From: Flexilinea sp.
GTDB taxonomy: Bacteria; Chloroflexota; Anaerolineae; Anaerolineales; Anaerolineaceae
Length of the DNA: 59,418 nt
Reading direction: 5' to 3'
Assembly (NCBI GenBank): GCA_017432685.1
Contig: JAFRIR010000066.1
Span: 1 to 59,418, forward strand
The first letter of the stretch is position 1, and every line of letters begins with the position of its first letter. Below are positions 1 to 8,937 of the stretch, one piece after another. The notes under the pieces are model-generated. The model worked only from the letters and a program-made list of their open reading frames with translations. It had not been told where the DNA came from and made no database searches. Position numbers and translations under genes: made by a program.

Positions 1-171
1 GTCCTGCTTTATCTCTTCGGTGGGATGCTCCTCTTCATGATGATCCCGATGATGACCCCGCTGAATTCCGGTCCGATGAATGTCATCCTGTGCCTTGCAG
101 GCGGTGCGATCTTCGCAGCCGGAATCGGAATCGGCAGCAAGATCGTCCTGGAAAGAACCAATCTGGTGTAA
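1..171 (+). CDS. C-terminal end of a membrane protein (partial)
   Basis: The first reading frame is open from base 1 to a TAA at 169-171 and gives the last 56 residues of a protein that begins outside the window. It holds two hydrophobic stretches, about residues 1-20 and 26-47, separated by a short loop (TPLNSGPMN), and ends in a short polar tail (KIVLERTNLV). This is the pattern of the last two transmembrane helices of a transporter, possibly a sugar permease given the neighbours, but no family motif is visible. A rho-independent terminator follows at once, so it closes its own transcription unit. Confidence 0.6.
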   Translation, partial: VLLYLFGGMLLFMMIPMMTPLNSGPMNVILCLAGGAIFAAGIGIGSKIVLERTNLV

Positions 172-195
172 AAGCTATAGCGTGAATGAATAGAT

Positions 196-240
196 AAGAC
201 CGGTTTTCCATATGAAATATATCGAAGCCGGTTTTTATTT
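196..240 (+). terminator. Rho-independent terminator after the partial membrane protein
   Basis: AAGACCGGTTTTC at 196-208 pairs, with one bulge and G-T pairs, with GAAGCCGGTTTTT at 224-236, and the T-rich tail runs to 240. An almost identical element closes the glycoside locus at 13776-13820. Confidence 0.75.
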
Positions 241-284
241 TCAAGCAATAAATGCCCAAACAGCAACCGGCTGCTTCCCCGTTT

Positions 285-1472
285 TTACTTCAGTGTATTC
301 CTGTATTCATTGGGGGTCATAAGGAATTTCTTTCTGAACGATTCAATAAAATAACTTTGTGATGTAAATTTCAGTTTCATGGAAATATCGAATATTGAAA
401 GACTCCTGTCGCCCAGGTATTCTTTTGCTCGTTCAAGCCTGCGGTCCCGGATGTATTCCTTGAATGTGACACCGGTTTCTTTTTTGAATTTTTTCGTCAG
501 GTAGTATTCAGAATATCCGAATTCTCCTGCGACAGTTTCCAGAAGGATATTCTCTTCGAGGTGAAGGTCGATATAATCTACGAGGTTACGGATCGGTTTA
601 GAGTATCGATCGTTTTTTATTTTATGGACCCGGTTCACGAAGTCAGATTGCATCGTTATGGTGATATCTGTCAGCTCCTGAAAAGAGTCTGCTGCCTCGA
701 CTGCCTGAAAATACATATCGGTCAGGGTCATGGCGGTCTCCGGATACAGTCCACCTTCAATCGCTGCCCGGGAAAATAATGTGATTGCAACGAAAATCGT
801 GTTTTTCAGCTGACGCAGCGGTGCGGAGTTGTCGTTGGCGAGCTTCCCAACATTTGCCATAGTAGACATCCGCTTCATATGATCGATCACCCGCAGATCT
901 CCCTCCCGAACCATGCGCAGCATCTCCTGCTCCGCCTCGTAGGTACCGTGGACCTTTGTCTGGGTTTCGGATGTGGTTTGGTCATGGGTCGGGCCGGTCT
1001 GGTAATGCAGGTCGTACAAACTGATCTGCTCCCCCGTGATCGCATAATGCATCATCACGGTGTATTCCAATATTTTCGGGGAGGAGATGACCGGCAGTCT
1101 TCTCAGGTTCTCGATGAGGTCATATCGGGAAGGCAGGGAAGCGTACTGTTTATCGAATTCCTCGAGGATTGCCTTTTCCGGATAGGAATCCAGGTAAAAA
1201 GGGCCAAGTGTATAAACGTTTTTCAATTCGTCGTTTTCACGGCTGGAATCTACCAGCCACATGGTATGGAACCCGCTGGTGATGATGGATGGCCGTGTGT
1301 GCTTTATAGCGAAAGATTTGATTGTCTCAATATGTTCATCAAACAAAAACTGATATATATGGGAAAACTGAGGCGTTGTGGTTCGCAGAAGATTGCCATC
1401 CGCATCGTAGACCCACAGATACATTGGATGCACACATTGAATAAATTCAGCAAAAATGTCGATTTTTTCCAT
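285..1472 (-). CDS. AraC-family transcriptional regulator
   Basis: This 395-residue protein ends in an AraC/XylS-type DNA-binding domain (about residues 296-395) with both helix-turn-helix units: LLETVAGEFGYSEYYLTKKF in the first, and SIFDISMKLKFTSQSYFIESF plus the family ending FRKKFLMTPNEYR in the second. The first 290 residues have no motif I can name and probably sense a ligand. It is transcribed away from the GPH symporter at 1633, a layout typical of an activator that controls the neighbouring sugar locus from the shared 160-bp intergenic region. The likely inducer is a sugar or oligosaccharide handled by the locus; this is inference. Two TTAGCTA direct repeats in the intergenic region could be its half-sites. 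Confidence 0.9.
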   Translation of the reverse strand: MEKIDIFAEFIQCVHPMYLWVYDADGNLLRTTTPQFSHIYQFLFDEHIETIKSFAIKHTRPSIITSGFHTMWLVDSSRENDELKNVYTLGPFYLDSYPEKAILEEFDKQYASLPSRYDLIENLRRLPVISSPKILEYTVMMHYAITGEQISLYDLHYQTGPTHDQTTSETQTKVHGTYEAEQEMLRMVREGDLRVIDHMKRMSTMANVGKLANDNSAPLRQLKNTIFVAITLFSRAAIEGGLYPETAMTLTDMYFQAVEAADSFQELTDITITMQSDFVNRVHKIKNDRYSKPIRNLVDYIDLHLEENILLETVAGEFGYSEYYLTKKFKKETGVTFKEYIRDRRLERAKEYLGDRSLSIFDISMKLKFTSQSYFIESFRKKFLMTPNEYRNTLK

Positions 1473-1484
1473 AAATATAAATAA

Positions 1485-1511
1485 TTAGCTATTAATAATA
1501 TATTTTAGCTA
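1485..1511. promoter_or_regulatory. Candidate AraC-type direct-repeat operator
   Basis: The heptamer TTAGCTA occurs at 1485-1491 and again at 1505-1511, 20 bp apart start to start. That is two helical turns, the usual spacing for tandem AraC-family half-sites. It lies just upstream of the araC-like gene and about 120 bp before the symporter start. No binding data are implied. Confidence 0.4.
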
Positions 1512-1570
1512 CAATAAATCAAAGTATCTAATATTATACAAGAATCTCTAAATAATTATACATTGTTTCC

Positions 1571-1608
1571 CTGATAATCCTGATAATTGTTATCAATACA
1601 CTGTGTAT
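1571..1608. promoter_or_regulatory. Palindrome cluster upstream of the GPH symporter
   Basis: CTGATAATC is directly followed by another CTGATAAT at 1571-1588. The second copy forms part of the palindrome TGATAATTGTTATCA (1581-1595), which is followed by ATACACTGTGTAT (1596-1608). Adjacent palindromes 25-50 bp before a start codon suggest operator sites for a repressor or activator of the glycoside locus. Confidence 0.35.
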
Positions 1609-1632
1609 CACAGCAAAAAAAGGAGCAGTAAG

Positions 1633-3114
1633 ATGGCTAAAGAAGCAAAGAAGGTAAAAGGTTCGCTGACTTTCAGAGATTATGCAGGGACCGCATTGAT
1701 GGCACTGACCGACTGCATCAGCGCGAGTCTGATGACGTCCTGGTTCATGACGTACCTGACCGATTATTCCGGCATCGCCGGAGCGGCAGCGATCGCGACC
1801 ACGATCCTGCTGGTGATGCGTCTGTTTGACGCGGTCAATGACCCGATCGAAGCCTGGATCATGGACAAAGCAAAGGTCGGAAAATTCGGGAAATACAAAC
1901 CCTTCCTGCTGATTTCCATTCTTTTCGAATTCATCGGTGTGGTCGGACTTTTCACCCTGCCGGAAAGCGTAGCTGCCAACCGTCCGCTGGCGATCATCTG
2001 GCTTGTGATCGCATATCTGATTTATGATATCGGCGGCTCTTTCTTTGCGCCAAACCTGATCTACCGCACGGTAACGCTGGATTCCGGCGAACGCGGAAAA
2101 CTGATGATCGCCCCGCGTATGCTGAACATGATCACAGGGATGATCACCGGATCTTTCCTCGCAATCGTCGCAAATATCAACACCTCCATGAATCTCGGCT
2201 CGCTTCACAGAGCATTTGGCAGAACGGTCCTGATTTTTGAAGGCGCTTTTCTGATCTTCGCTTTGATCGGTGTTTTCCTGGTCAAAGAAAAACATCATCC
2301 GAAGGAAGATGAGGACGAAACCGCGATCATCAAAGTCTCCGATGTTATCCGGCTGTTCAAAGAAAATGAGGCGCTTCGTATTCGTTTTCTGGCGACACTG
2401 TTTTCCGGTTTTATGTGGACCTTCATGTTCGCAACCATGCTTTACTATCTGAAGTACGGTTACTGTGTGGATCCCGCGACCGGTGCCTTTGATACGGACA
2501 AATATGGGATCTACTCTCTGATCGGGTCCATGATGATGCTGCTGCCGCTGCTGATCGGGACGGTTATTGCGACACCAATCATGAAAAAGTTTGAGACGAC
2601 GGTCAAAGCCTACGATTTCGGTCTTCTGCTTGAGGCGATCCCGCTCGGTGTGATGTTCGTTCTCCAGATCCTTGGGATCCTGCAGAGTGTCCCGGTGGTG
2701 TTCTTTATCCTGCTCGCCATCGCGGCCACAGGTATCGGGTATAACTACATTCCCGGCGAGATCATCAATATCGAATGTATGGACTATGAACTGTACAAAA
2801 ACGGGAAAGACCGCTCCGCAATGGTCAATGCTACCGCGAAATTCCTGGATAAGATGCAGAACGCCTTTTCATCCGGCATCGTCGGTCTGATCCTGATCGC
2901 CATCGGGTATAAGGTGGATGCCGCGACCGGTGACTATATCGGTGAGCTGTCCACGATCCCGACCATGAATAACTGGTTCATCGTGGTCATGGGGCTGATC
3001 CCGTTCATCCTCGGCATTATCGCGATCCTGATCTACCGGAAGTACCCCATCACGAAGGAAATCGCCGCGGATATGAAGGCAAAACTGACAAAGAGCCAGC
3101 TGGAAAATAACTGA
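1633..3114 (+). CDS. GPH-family sugar:cation symporter
   Basis: This 493-residue integral membrane protein has about twelve hydrophobic segments. The glycoside-pentoside-hexuronide signature is near residues 66-90 (DAVNDP, then KFGKYKP), as in MelB and UidB. Such proteins import glycosides with Na+ or H+. I place the start at ATG 1633 because AGGAG at 1621-1625 is correctly spaced; an upstream in-frame ATG at 1603 has no such site. It is the first gene of a rightward string of seven catabolic genes. None of the glycosidases has a signal peptide, so this carrier probably brings intact oligosaccharides or glycosides into the cytoplasm. The exact substrate cannot be read from sequence. Confidence 0.9.
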   Translation: MAKEAKKVKGSLTFRDYAGTALMALTDCISASLMTSWFMTYLTDYSGIAGAAAIATTILLVMRLFDAVNDPIEAWIMDKAKVGKFGKYKPFLLISILFEFIGVVGLFTLPESVAANRPLAIIWLVIAYLIYDIGGSFFAPNLIYRTVTLDSGERGKLMIAPRMLNMITGMITGSFLAIVANINTSMNLGSLHRAFGRTVLIFEGAFLIFALIGVFLVKEKHHPKEDEDETAIIKVSDVIRLFKENEALRIRFLATLFSGFMWTFMFATMLYYLKYGYCVDPATGAFDTDKYGIYSLIGSMMMLLPLLIGTVIATPIMKKFETTVKAYDFGLLLEAIPLGVMFVLQILGILQSVPVVFFILLAIAATGIGYNYIPGEIINIECMDYELYKNGKDRSAMVNATAKFLDKMQNAFSSGIVGLILIAIGYKVDAATGDYIGELSTIPTMNNWFIVVMGLIPFILGIIAILIYRKYPITKEIAADMKAKLTKSQLENN

Positions 3115-3132
3115 AAATAAAGGATAAAGATC

Positions 3133-3921
3133 ATGGCGGAAAAACAGTCAAATAAGAAAAAGAAACGGATCATCATCGGTGTGATCATCGCGATCCTCTG
3201 CATACAGGGCCCCCTGACATGGGCGATCCAGAGTGGAAGATTATTTACACAGGGAAATAAGGCAGCATACAGCGTCGCGAATACTGAGCCTAAATCTGAC
3301 AGTAAATTATCAGGCAAAACAATAATATTTCTCGGCAGTTCCGTTACATACGGATCAGCTTCACATGGAGAATCGTTTGTAGATTATCTTGAAAAAATAG
3401 ATGGAATCACCGCTGTTAAGGAAGCGCTCAGCGGAACGACACTGGTGGATAAGTCTGTATGGGGAAAGAAATCCTATATCGCACGAATGAAATCGATCGA
3501 TCCGAATATTCCGGCTGATGCCTTTGTTGTACAGCTATCAACCAATGACGCGACAATGAAAAAACCGCTTGGGACAATTTCCGAAAGCTTCAGCAAGGAA
3601 GATTTCGACACCCAAACCGTTGCGGGAGCGATCGAATATGTGATCGCTTATGCAAGGGAAACCTGGGACTGCCCGGTGATTTTCTTCACAGGTACCCAGT
3701 ATAAGAATGAGCATTATGCTCAAATGGTCGATCTTCTGCTGGAAATTCAAAAGAAATGGGATATCGGCGTGCTCGACCTGTGGAACGATCCTGAGATGAA
3801 TGCTGTTTCCGCGGAAGACTATAAACTCTATATGGTCAATAGTATCCATCCGTCACGTATCGGATATCGGGACTGGTGGACGCCGAAATTTGAAAGTTAC
3901 CTGTCGGATTATCTGAAATAG
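3133..3921 (+). CDS. SGNH/GDSL-type hydrolase with N-terminal membrane anchor
   Basis: This 262-residue protein starts with a lysine-rich N-terminus and one hydrophobic helix (about residues 12-31), so it is probably anchored with its catalytic domain outside. Block I is GSSVT (candidate nucleophile Ser70), block III is TND (Asn138), and block V has the catalytic histidine in NSIHPS (His239). The usual aspartate three residues before that histidine is Asn236, an unusual change that may weaken the triad. Family members are esterases or deacetylases, often acting on acetylated carbohydrates, which suits a role in removing acyl groups from glycosides before uptake. It starts 18 bp after the symporter stop, with AAAGGATAAAG as ribosome binding site. 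Confidence 0.8.
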   Translation: MAEKQSNKKKKRIIIGVIIAILCIQGPLTWAIQSGRLFTQGNKAAYSVANTEPKSDSKLSGKTIIFLGSSVTYGSASHGESFVDYLEKIDGITAVKEALSGTTLVDKSVWGKKSYIARMKSIDPNIPADAFVVQLSTNDATMKKPLGTISESFSKEDFDTQTVAGAIEYVIAYARETWDCPVIFFTGTQYKNEHYAQMVDLLLEIQKKWDIGVLDLWNDPEMNAVSAEDYKLYMVNSIHPSRIGYRDWWTPKFESYLSDYLK

Positions 3922-3947
3922 TCCTGAAATTTCGTCCCGACATCGGA

Positions 3948-3994
3948 GGAAGGTGAAACTGATGAGCAGGCAGTATAGTCAGATTTCACCTTCC
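3948..3994 (+). other. Long hairpin between the SGNH and GH2 genes
   Basis: GGAAGGTGAAA at 3948-3958 pairs perfectly with TTTCACCTTCC at 3984-3994, and CTGA/TCAG extends the stem inward. There is no strong T-run after it, so it is more likely an attenuator, RNA-stability element or partial terminator inside the operon than a full stop. Confidence 0.55.
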
Positions 3995-4043
3995 TTGTAT
4001 AAATGATTGACCAAAGAAGAATAATAACCAACAGAGGATCAAA

Positions 4044-6359
4044 ATGAAGAAGCAATTATTCAACGAAAACTGGAAATTCAGAAAAAAGGGAACAGATGCG
4101 GAGCAGCCGGTCTGCCTGCCGCATGACGCGATGATCTATGAAAAGCGCAGCCCGGATGCCCCCAGCACCGATGCCGCAGCTTTCTTTCAAGTCGGTGAAT
4201 ATGTTTATGAAAAACCCATCAGCGTCTCCGCAAAACACGCTTTTCTGGAATTTGACGGTGTATACAAGGACGCAAAAGTTTATCTGAATGATGAATTGAA
4301 GAAAGAATACCATTACGGTTATGCACCTTTCACTGTCGAACTCGGCAGCGTCAAAGCGGAAGATGTCGTCCGGGTGGAATGCGGGATTGCTGCTGAGCCG
4401 GAATCCCGCTGGTACCCGGGCGCGGGGATTTACCGCGATGTGAATCTGTATACGAGCGATGCCGATGAATTTGTCAAAGTCAACGGCGTCAAAATCAGCA
4501 CGCTTGACTATAAGACCGGCAAAATCAACGTGAAAGTGGACGCGAAAGCTGCGGACATCGAGATTCTGGATGGTGGAAAAGTGATCGCGCGGGGGTATGG
4601 CAATGACGTTGACCTTACTGTCAGCTCACCCAAATTATGGGATGCGGATCACCCATACCTCTATACTGCCCGAATCACAGTCGGGAATGATACGGTCGAG
4701 AAAAAATTTGGGATCCGCACCGTTGAATATAACAGCAACGGGCTGTTCATCAATGGGAAGAACACCCTGCTGCGGGGCGGCTGTATTCACCATGACAACG
4801 GTCTGCTGGGCAGCGCCACCTATTACAAGTCGGAATACCGCCGGATAAAGATCCTGAAAGAAGCCGGATTCAATACCATCCGTTCCGCACACAATCCGAC
4901 CAGCAAACACCTGCTCCAGGCCTGTGATGAACTCGGAATGTATGTCATGGATGAGACCTGGGATATGTGGTTCTTCAAGAAAAATAAAGCGGATTATGGC
5001 GGAAAACTCTGGAGAGAACATCACAACGAAGACATTCAGAACATGGTCGACCGCGATTTCAACCATCCGTCCGTGATCCTTTATTCCATCGGCAATGAAG
5101 TCTCCGAGCCCGCAAAGCCGGAAGGCTTGCAGGCTGTCAAAGATATGGTTGCCCTCATCCACTCGCTGGACAGCAACCGCCTGGTGACCGGCGGCTTCAA
5201 CCTGATGATCATCGCCAATGCCGCCAAGGGTAAGGGGATTTACGATGAAGAAGGCGGACGCTCCAGTGACGATTCCGGGAAGATGAAAGGCATGAACTCC
5301 TGGATGTTCAATTTCATCACATCCCTCGTCGGACCGGGAATGAACAAATCCGCCAATTCGGATAAAGCCGATAAGACTGTCTCCCCCGCCATGGACGCAC
5401 TGGACATCGCCGGGTATAACTACGGATCCGGCCGCTATCCACTGGATGCGAAGAAGCACCCTACCCGTGTGATCTACGGCTCGGAGACCTTCCCTTATAC
5501 CATCGATGAGAACTGGAAAATGGTCGAGCAGTATCCGACGGTGATCGGTGATTTCATCTGGACCGCCTGGGACTATATCGGCGAAAACGGCATCGGTGCC
5601 TGGGCCTATGGCAAGGGCAACGCCGGCTTCACGAAGCCCTATCCCTGGTGGCTGGCGGATACCGGTGCATATGACATCATCGGTACACCCAATGCGGAAG
5701 CCTTTTGGGTTCAGGCAGCCTGGGGAAAACTGGAACGGCCGATGATCACCGTCCAGCCGCTCAATCACGACGGACGGCCGTACAAAGCGACCTGGCGCGG
5801 GACTAATGGCATTGATTCCTATTCCTGGCGGAATTGCGAAGGGAAACGTGGCGTCTGTGAGGTCTTTTACAAATGCGACAGAGTTGAGCTCTTCCAGAAT
5901 TCAAAGAAGATTGGCTCCGCAAAGGTAAAGGGATCCCGCGCGAAGTTCAACATCAAATACCAGCCCGGGACGCTGGAAGCCATCGCATATGACAAAGCCG
6001 GAAATGAACTTGCCAGAAACATGCTGACTACTGCCGGCCCGAACTTGCAGCTCAGATTGGAAAGCGAAGAGAAGACGGTAAAACGCAATGATCTCGTCTA
6101 TGTCAACCTCAGCATCTGCGATGAAAAAGGCACCGTCGAGAGCAATGCAGATACAAAGATTCGTATCGAAGTCGAATATGGCGAACTGCTCGCCTTCGGC
6201 AGCGCAAACCCCTGCACCGAAGAAGACATTCATGCTGGGGAATATACCACCTATTATGGCAAAGCGCTGGCGATCGTCAAAGCCAAAGAGCCTGGCTTGA
6301 TCACCGTGAAGGCCTCCGGAAACGGAATGAATGCGGAAACGACAGTCAGGGTCGAATAA
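4044..6359 (+). CDS. Glycoside hydrolase family 2 (beta-galactosidase/glucuronidase type)
   Basis: This 771-residue protein has the GH2 order: N-terminal jelly-roll (about residues 1-130), immunoglobulin-like domain, TIM barrel (about 230-520), and C-terminal beta domains like those of DUF4982-type members. Barrel motifs are RSAHNPTS, DETWDMW, SIGNEVSEP with the acid/base Glu352, and YGSETFP with the candidate nucleophile Glu481. There is no signal peptide, so it should act in the cytoplasm on imported oligosaccharides. GH2 covers beta-galactosidases, glucuronidases, mannosidases and others, and the substrate cannot be fixed here. AGAGGA about 8 bp upstream of ATG 4044 supports the start. The next gene starts one base after its stop. 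Confidence 0.92.
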   Translation: MKKQLFNENWKFRKKGTDAEQPVCLPHDAMIYEKRSPDAPSTDAAAFFQVGEYVYEKPISVSAKHAFLEFDGVYKDAKVYLNDELKKEYHYGYAPFTVELGSVKAEDVVRVECGIAAEPESRWYPGAGIYRDVNLYTSDADEFVKVNGVKISTLDYKTGKINVKVDAKAADIEILDGGKVIARGYGNDVDLTVSSPKLWDADHPYLYTARITVGNDTVEKKFGIRTVEYNSNGLFINGKNTLLRGGCIHHDNGLLGSATYYKSEYRRIKILKEAGFNTIRSAHNPTSKHLLQACDELGMYVMDETWDMWFFKKNKADYGGKLWREHHNEDIQNMVDRDFNHPSVILYSIGNEVSEPAKPEGLQAVKDMVALIHSLDSNRLVTGGFNLMIIANAAKGKGIYDEEGGRSSDDSGKMKGMNSWMFNFITSLVGPGMNKSANSDKADKTVSPAMDALDIAGYNYGSGRYPLDAKKHPTRVIYGSETFPYTIDENWKMVEQYPTVIGDFIWTAWDYIGENGIGAWAYGKGNAGFTKPYPWWLADTGAYDIIGTPNAEAFWVQAAWGKLERPMITVQPLNHDGRPYKATWRGTNGIDSYSWRNCEGKRGVCEVFYKCDRVELFQNSKKIGSAKVKGSRAKFNIKYQPGTLEAIAYDKAGNELARNMLTTAGPNLQLRLESEEKTVKRNDLVYVNLSICDEKGTVESNADTKIRIEVEYGELLAFGSANPCTEEDIHAGEYTTYYGKALAIVKAKEPGLITVKASGNGMNAETTVRVE

Positions 6360-6360
6360 T

Positions 6361-8937
6361 ATGAAAGCTGCGAATGTAAAGGTCGAATACCTTCGCGCCC
6401 CGATCGGGATCGACATCACCGAGCCCCGCTTCGACTGGACCTGTGAGGGCGGAAAAAAACAGACCGCTTACAAGATCGTCTGCCGTGACGGCAGTGAGGT
6501 GATGTGGGATTCCGGAAAGGTGAATTCTGCTTCCATGTCCCACATCCCCTATAAAGGGAAGCCACTGCAGAGCCGGCAGCACATCGATTTTGACATTACG
6601 CTTTGGGATGAAAACGATTCTGTCGGAGAAGCAATCACATCTTCATTTGAAATGGGATTGCTGACCCCGGCAGACTTCAAGGCTTCCTGGATATGCGGAG
6701 ATTATCACCCCCAGCGAAACACGCGTTATCCCGTGGATTGCTTTCAGAAGGCGTTCCGCTTGAAAGACGGGATCGACAAAGCCAGACTGTATATGACGGC
6801 ATGCGGGATCTACAATGCATACCTCAACGGACAGCGGATTTCGGGCAGCTATTTCATGCCGGGCACAACGGACTATGACAAACGGCTGTATTACCAAACC
6901 TATGATGTCACGGAACTGCTGAAAGCGGAGAACTGTCTTGAGGTTTATCTGGGAGATGGCTGGTACCGCGGCTCACTGGGAGCCTTCAGCGTCACGAATG
7001 TCTTTGGACGGCAGACGAAGCTGCTTCTGCAGCTCGAGATCACCTACGGCAACGGTCAGACAGAGACGATCTGTTCAGACGGTTCCTTTTCCTGGTCCAA
7101 TGACGGTCCGGTCCGCTTCAATGACATGAAGGACGGGGAAGTCTATGACGCATCGCTGAAGCCTTCCTTCAGAGGAAAGGCAGTCATCGTTAGCGAAGAC
7201 AAAAACCTGTGCGCGGCGAATACCGAACCGGTCCGACGGCACGAAGTATTTGATGGAAAGCAGACTGAGTACAACATTTACGACTTCGGTCAAAATCTCG
7301 CGGGGATCCTCTCCTTTGATGTGAAGGGACGGAAAGGACAGAAGCTGCGTATTGTATTGGGTGAGCGGGTCGTTGACGGCAAAGTGGATCTCTCGTCCAT
7401 CCAGGAAAAACGGCCTGCCGGGGAACTCAGCAAATTGCAGACGATCATGGTCTCCACTTATATGTGGAAGCCGAAGAAGGACAATTATGTCCTGACACCG
7501 AAGCAGGAGGTTGTTTTCTACTGCAGCGGTGGAGATGATCATTATGAAATGAATTTCAGCGTTGCCGGGTTCCGCTATGCTCAGTTCTTCTGTCAGGATG
7601 AGATTGAGCTGCGCAATGTCAAAGCGATCGCGGTATATTCCGACCTGGACGTGACCGGCAAATTCGAATGTTCCGATCCGGATATCAACCGCCTGTACCT
7701 GAATACTCTGTGGGCAATGAAATCCAACTCTCTGGATTTGCCCACTGACTGCCCGACCCGCGAACGGCTTGGCTGGACCGGTGACGCGCAGGTCTTCTTC
7801 GAAACGGCTGCCTATCTGATGGATATCCGGGCATTCTACCGGAAGTACATCATTGACATGAAGGACAACCAGAAGAAAGACGGTAAAGTTTCTGCGGCAG
7901 TCCCCCGCTGCGGTGCAGACATCATGCTGGACAACACCGGTACATCGGTCGGCTGGGCGGATGCCGCGATCCTGATCCCCTGGCGTTTTTACAAGGCGTT
8001 CAATGATATCCGCATTCTGCAGGATAACTATGAGCTGATGCGGAAGCTCGGTATGTTTATGATCAAAAATGCCGGATTTAAGAATAAAAAAGACAACACC
8101 AAAACCGCCGCCTGCCGCTATGTTTACGAAAAGGGTGTCCACCTGGGTGAATGGCTGGAGCCGAAGGAATTTCAGGAAACCATCAAGCCAGGCAAAATGA
8201 CCGTAAGGACCGAAGAAGCTACCGCTTACATGCATTATTCCATGGCTTGCCTGAAAGAAACTGCTGAATTACTGGGTAAGTCAGAGGACGCTGAACTTTT
8301 TGGAGAGTATTCCAATGGTTCAAAGCAGGCTTACAATGACCTGTTTTTGAAAACCATTCCGGATACGGATCGACAGGCGAAGATCGTTCGTCCGCTGGCG
8401 TTGGGATTGGCAGACGGAGAAACCAAAAAGGGACTCGAAAACCGTTTGGTTCAAGCTGCTGTCAACAAGGATTACTGTGTGATGACCGGATTTCTGTCAA
8501 CGCCCTTTGTGCTGGATGTTCTGACCGATGCAGGCCGGAGTGACATTGCATATAAGATGCTCGAAAACCGGAAATCACCTTCCTGGCTGTATGAAGTTTC
8601 ACAGGGAGCCACCACGGTCTGGGAAGACTGGGAAGGCACCGTCAGTCTCAATCACTATTCTCCCGGAGCTGTGACCGCCTGGTTCTTCAATACCATCGGC
8701 GGGATCCGGGTCAGCGGAGAAAATCACTTTGATATTCGCCCGATTCCCGGCGGTACGCTGAACCATGCTGCCGTGGAATATCAGAGTATCTACGGGAAAG
8801 TCCGCGTCCGCTGGGGAAAGCAGGCGGACGGTATTGATTATGAGATAGAGGTTCCGTCCAACACCAGCGCAGATGTCATTATCAACGGCGTCCGCAGCGT
8901 ACTGGATTCCGGAATTTATCATTTCAGGGAGGAATGA
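6361..8937 (+). CDS. Alpha-L-rhamnosidase, GH78
   Basis: This 858-residue protein has the bacterial alpha-rhamnosidase layout: an N-terminal fibronectin-like part (VEYLRAPIGIDITEPRFDW), the rhamnosidase N-domain (MTACGIYNAYLNG, YLGDGWYRG), and the six-hairpin catalytic barrel with the signature DCPTRERLGWTGDAQ at residues 463-477. A C-terminal beta domain closes it. It removes terminal alpha-L-rhamnose from glycosides such as flavonoid glycosides, saponins or pectin fragments. I chose ATG 6361, one base past the GH2 stop; an in-frame ATG at 6331 would overlap GH2. The ribosome binding site is weak, so translation is probably coupled to GH2. No signal peptide is present. Confidence 0.92.
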   Translation: MKAANVKVEYLRAPIGIDITEPRFDWTCEGGKKQTAYKIVCRDGSEVMWDSGKVNSASMSHIPYKGKPLQSRQHIDFDITLWDENDSVGEAITSSFEMGLLTPADFKASWICGDYHPQRNTRYPVDCFQKAFRLKDGIDKARLYMTACGIYNAYLNGQRISGSYFMPGTTDYDKRLYYQTYDVTELLKAENCLEVYLGDGWYRGSLGAFSVTNVFGRQTKLLLQLEITYGNGQTETICSDGSFSWSNDGPVRFNDMKDGEVYDASLKPSFRGKAVIVSEDKNLCAANTEPVRRHEVFDGKQTEYNIYDFGQNLAGILSFDVKGRKGQKLRIVLGERVVDGKVDLSSIQEKRPAGELSKLQTIMVSTYMWKPKKDNYVLTPKQEVVFYCSGGDDHYEMNFSVAGFRYAQFFCQDEIELRNVKAIAVYSDLDVTGKFECSDPDINRLYLNTLWAMKSNSLDLPTDCPTRERLGWTGDAQVFFETAAYLMDIRAFYRKYIIDMKDNQKKDGKVSAAVPRCGADIMLDNTGTSVGWADAAILIPWRFYKAFNDIRILQDNYELMRKLGMFMIKNAGFKNKKDNTKTAACRYVYEKGVHLGEWLEPKEFQETIKPGKMTVRTEEATAYMHYSMACLKETAELLGKSEDAELFGEYSNGSKQAYNDLFLKTIPDTDRQAKIVRPLALGLADGETKKGLENRLVQAAVNKDYCVMTGFLSTPFVLDVLTDAGRSDIAYKMLENRKSPSWLYEVSQGATTVWEDWEGTVSLNHYSPGAVTAWFFNTIGGIRVSGENHFDIRPIPGGTLNHAAVEYQSIYGKVRVRWGKQADGIDYEIEVPSNTSADVIINGVRSVLDSGIYHFREE

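Noticed and set aside
9-266. 85-codon minus-strand frame at the window start
   Set aside because: It runs antisense through the partial membrane protein and its terminator, with no start signal or motif.
4635-8235. Long antisense open frames (377 and 386 codons) across the GH2 and GH78 genes
   Set aside because: They lie opposite well-supported enzymes, have no ribosome binding site and give low-complexity His/Asp-rich translations without motifs.
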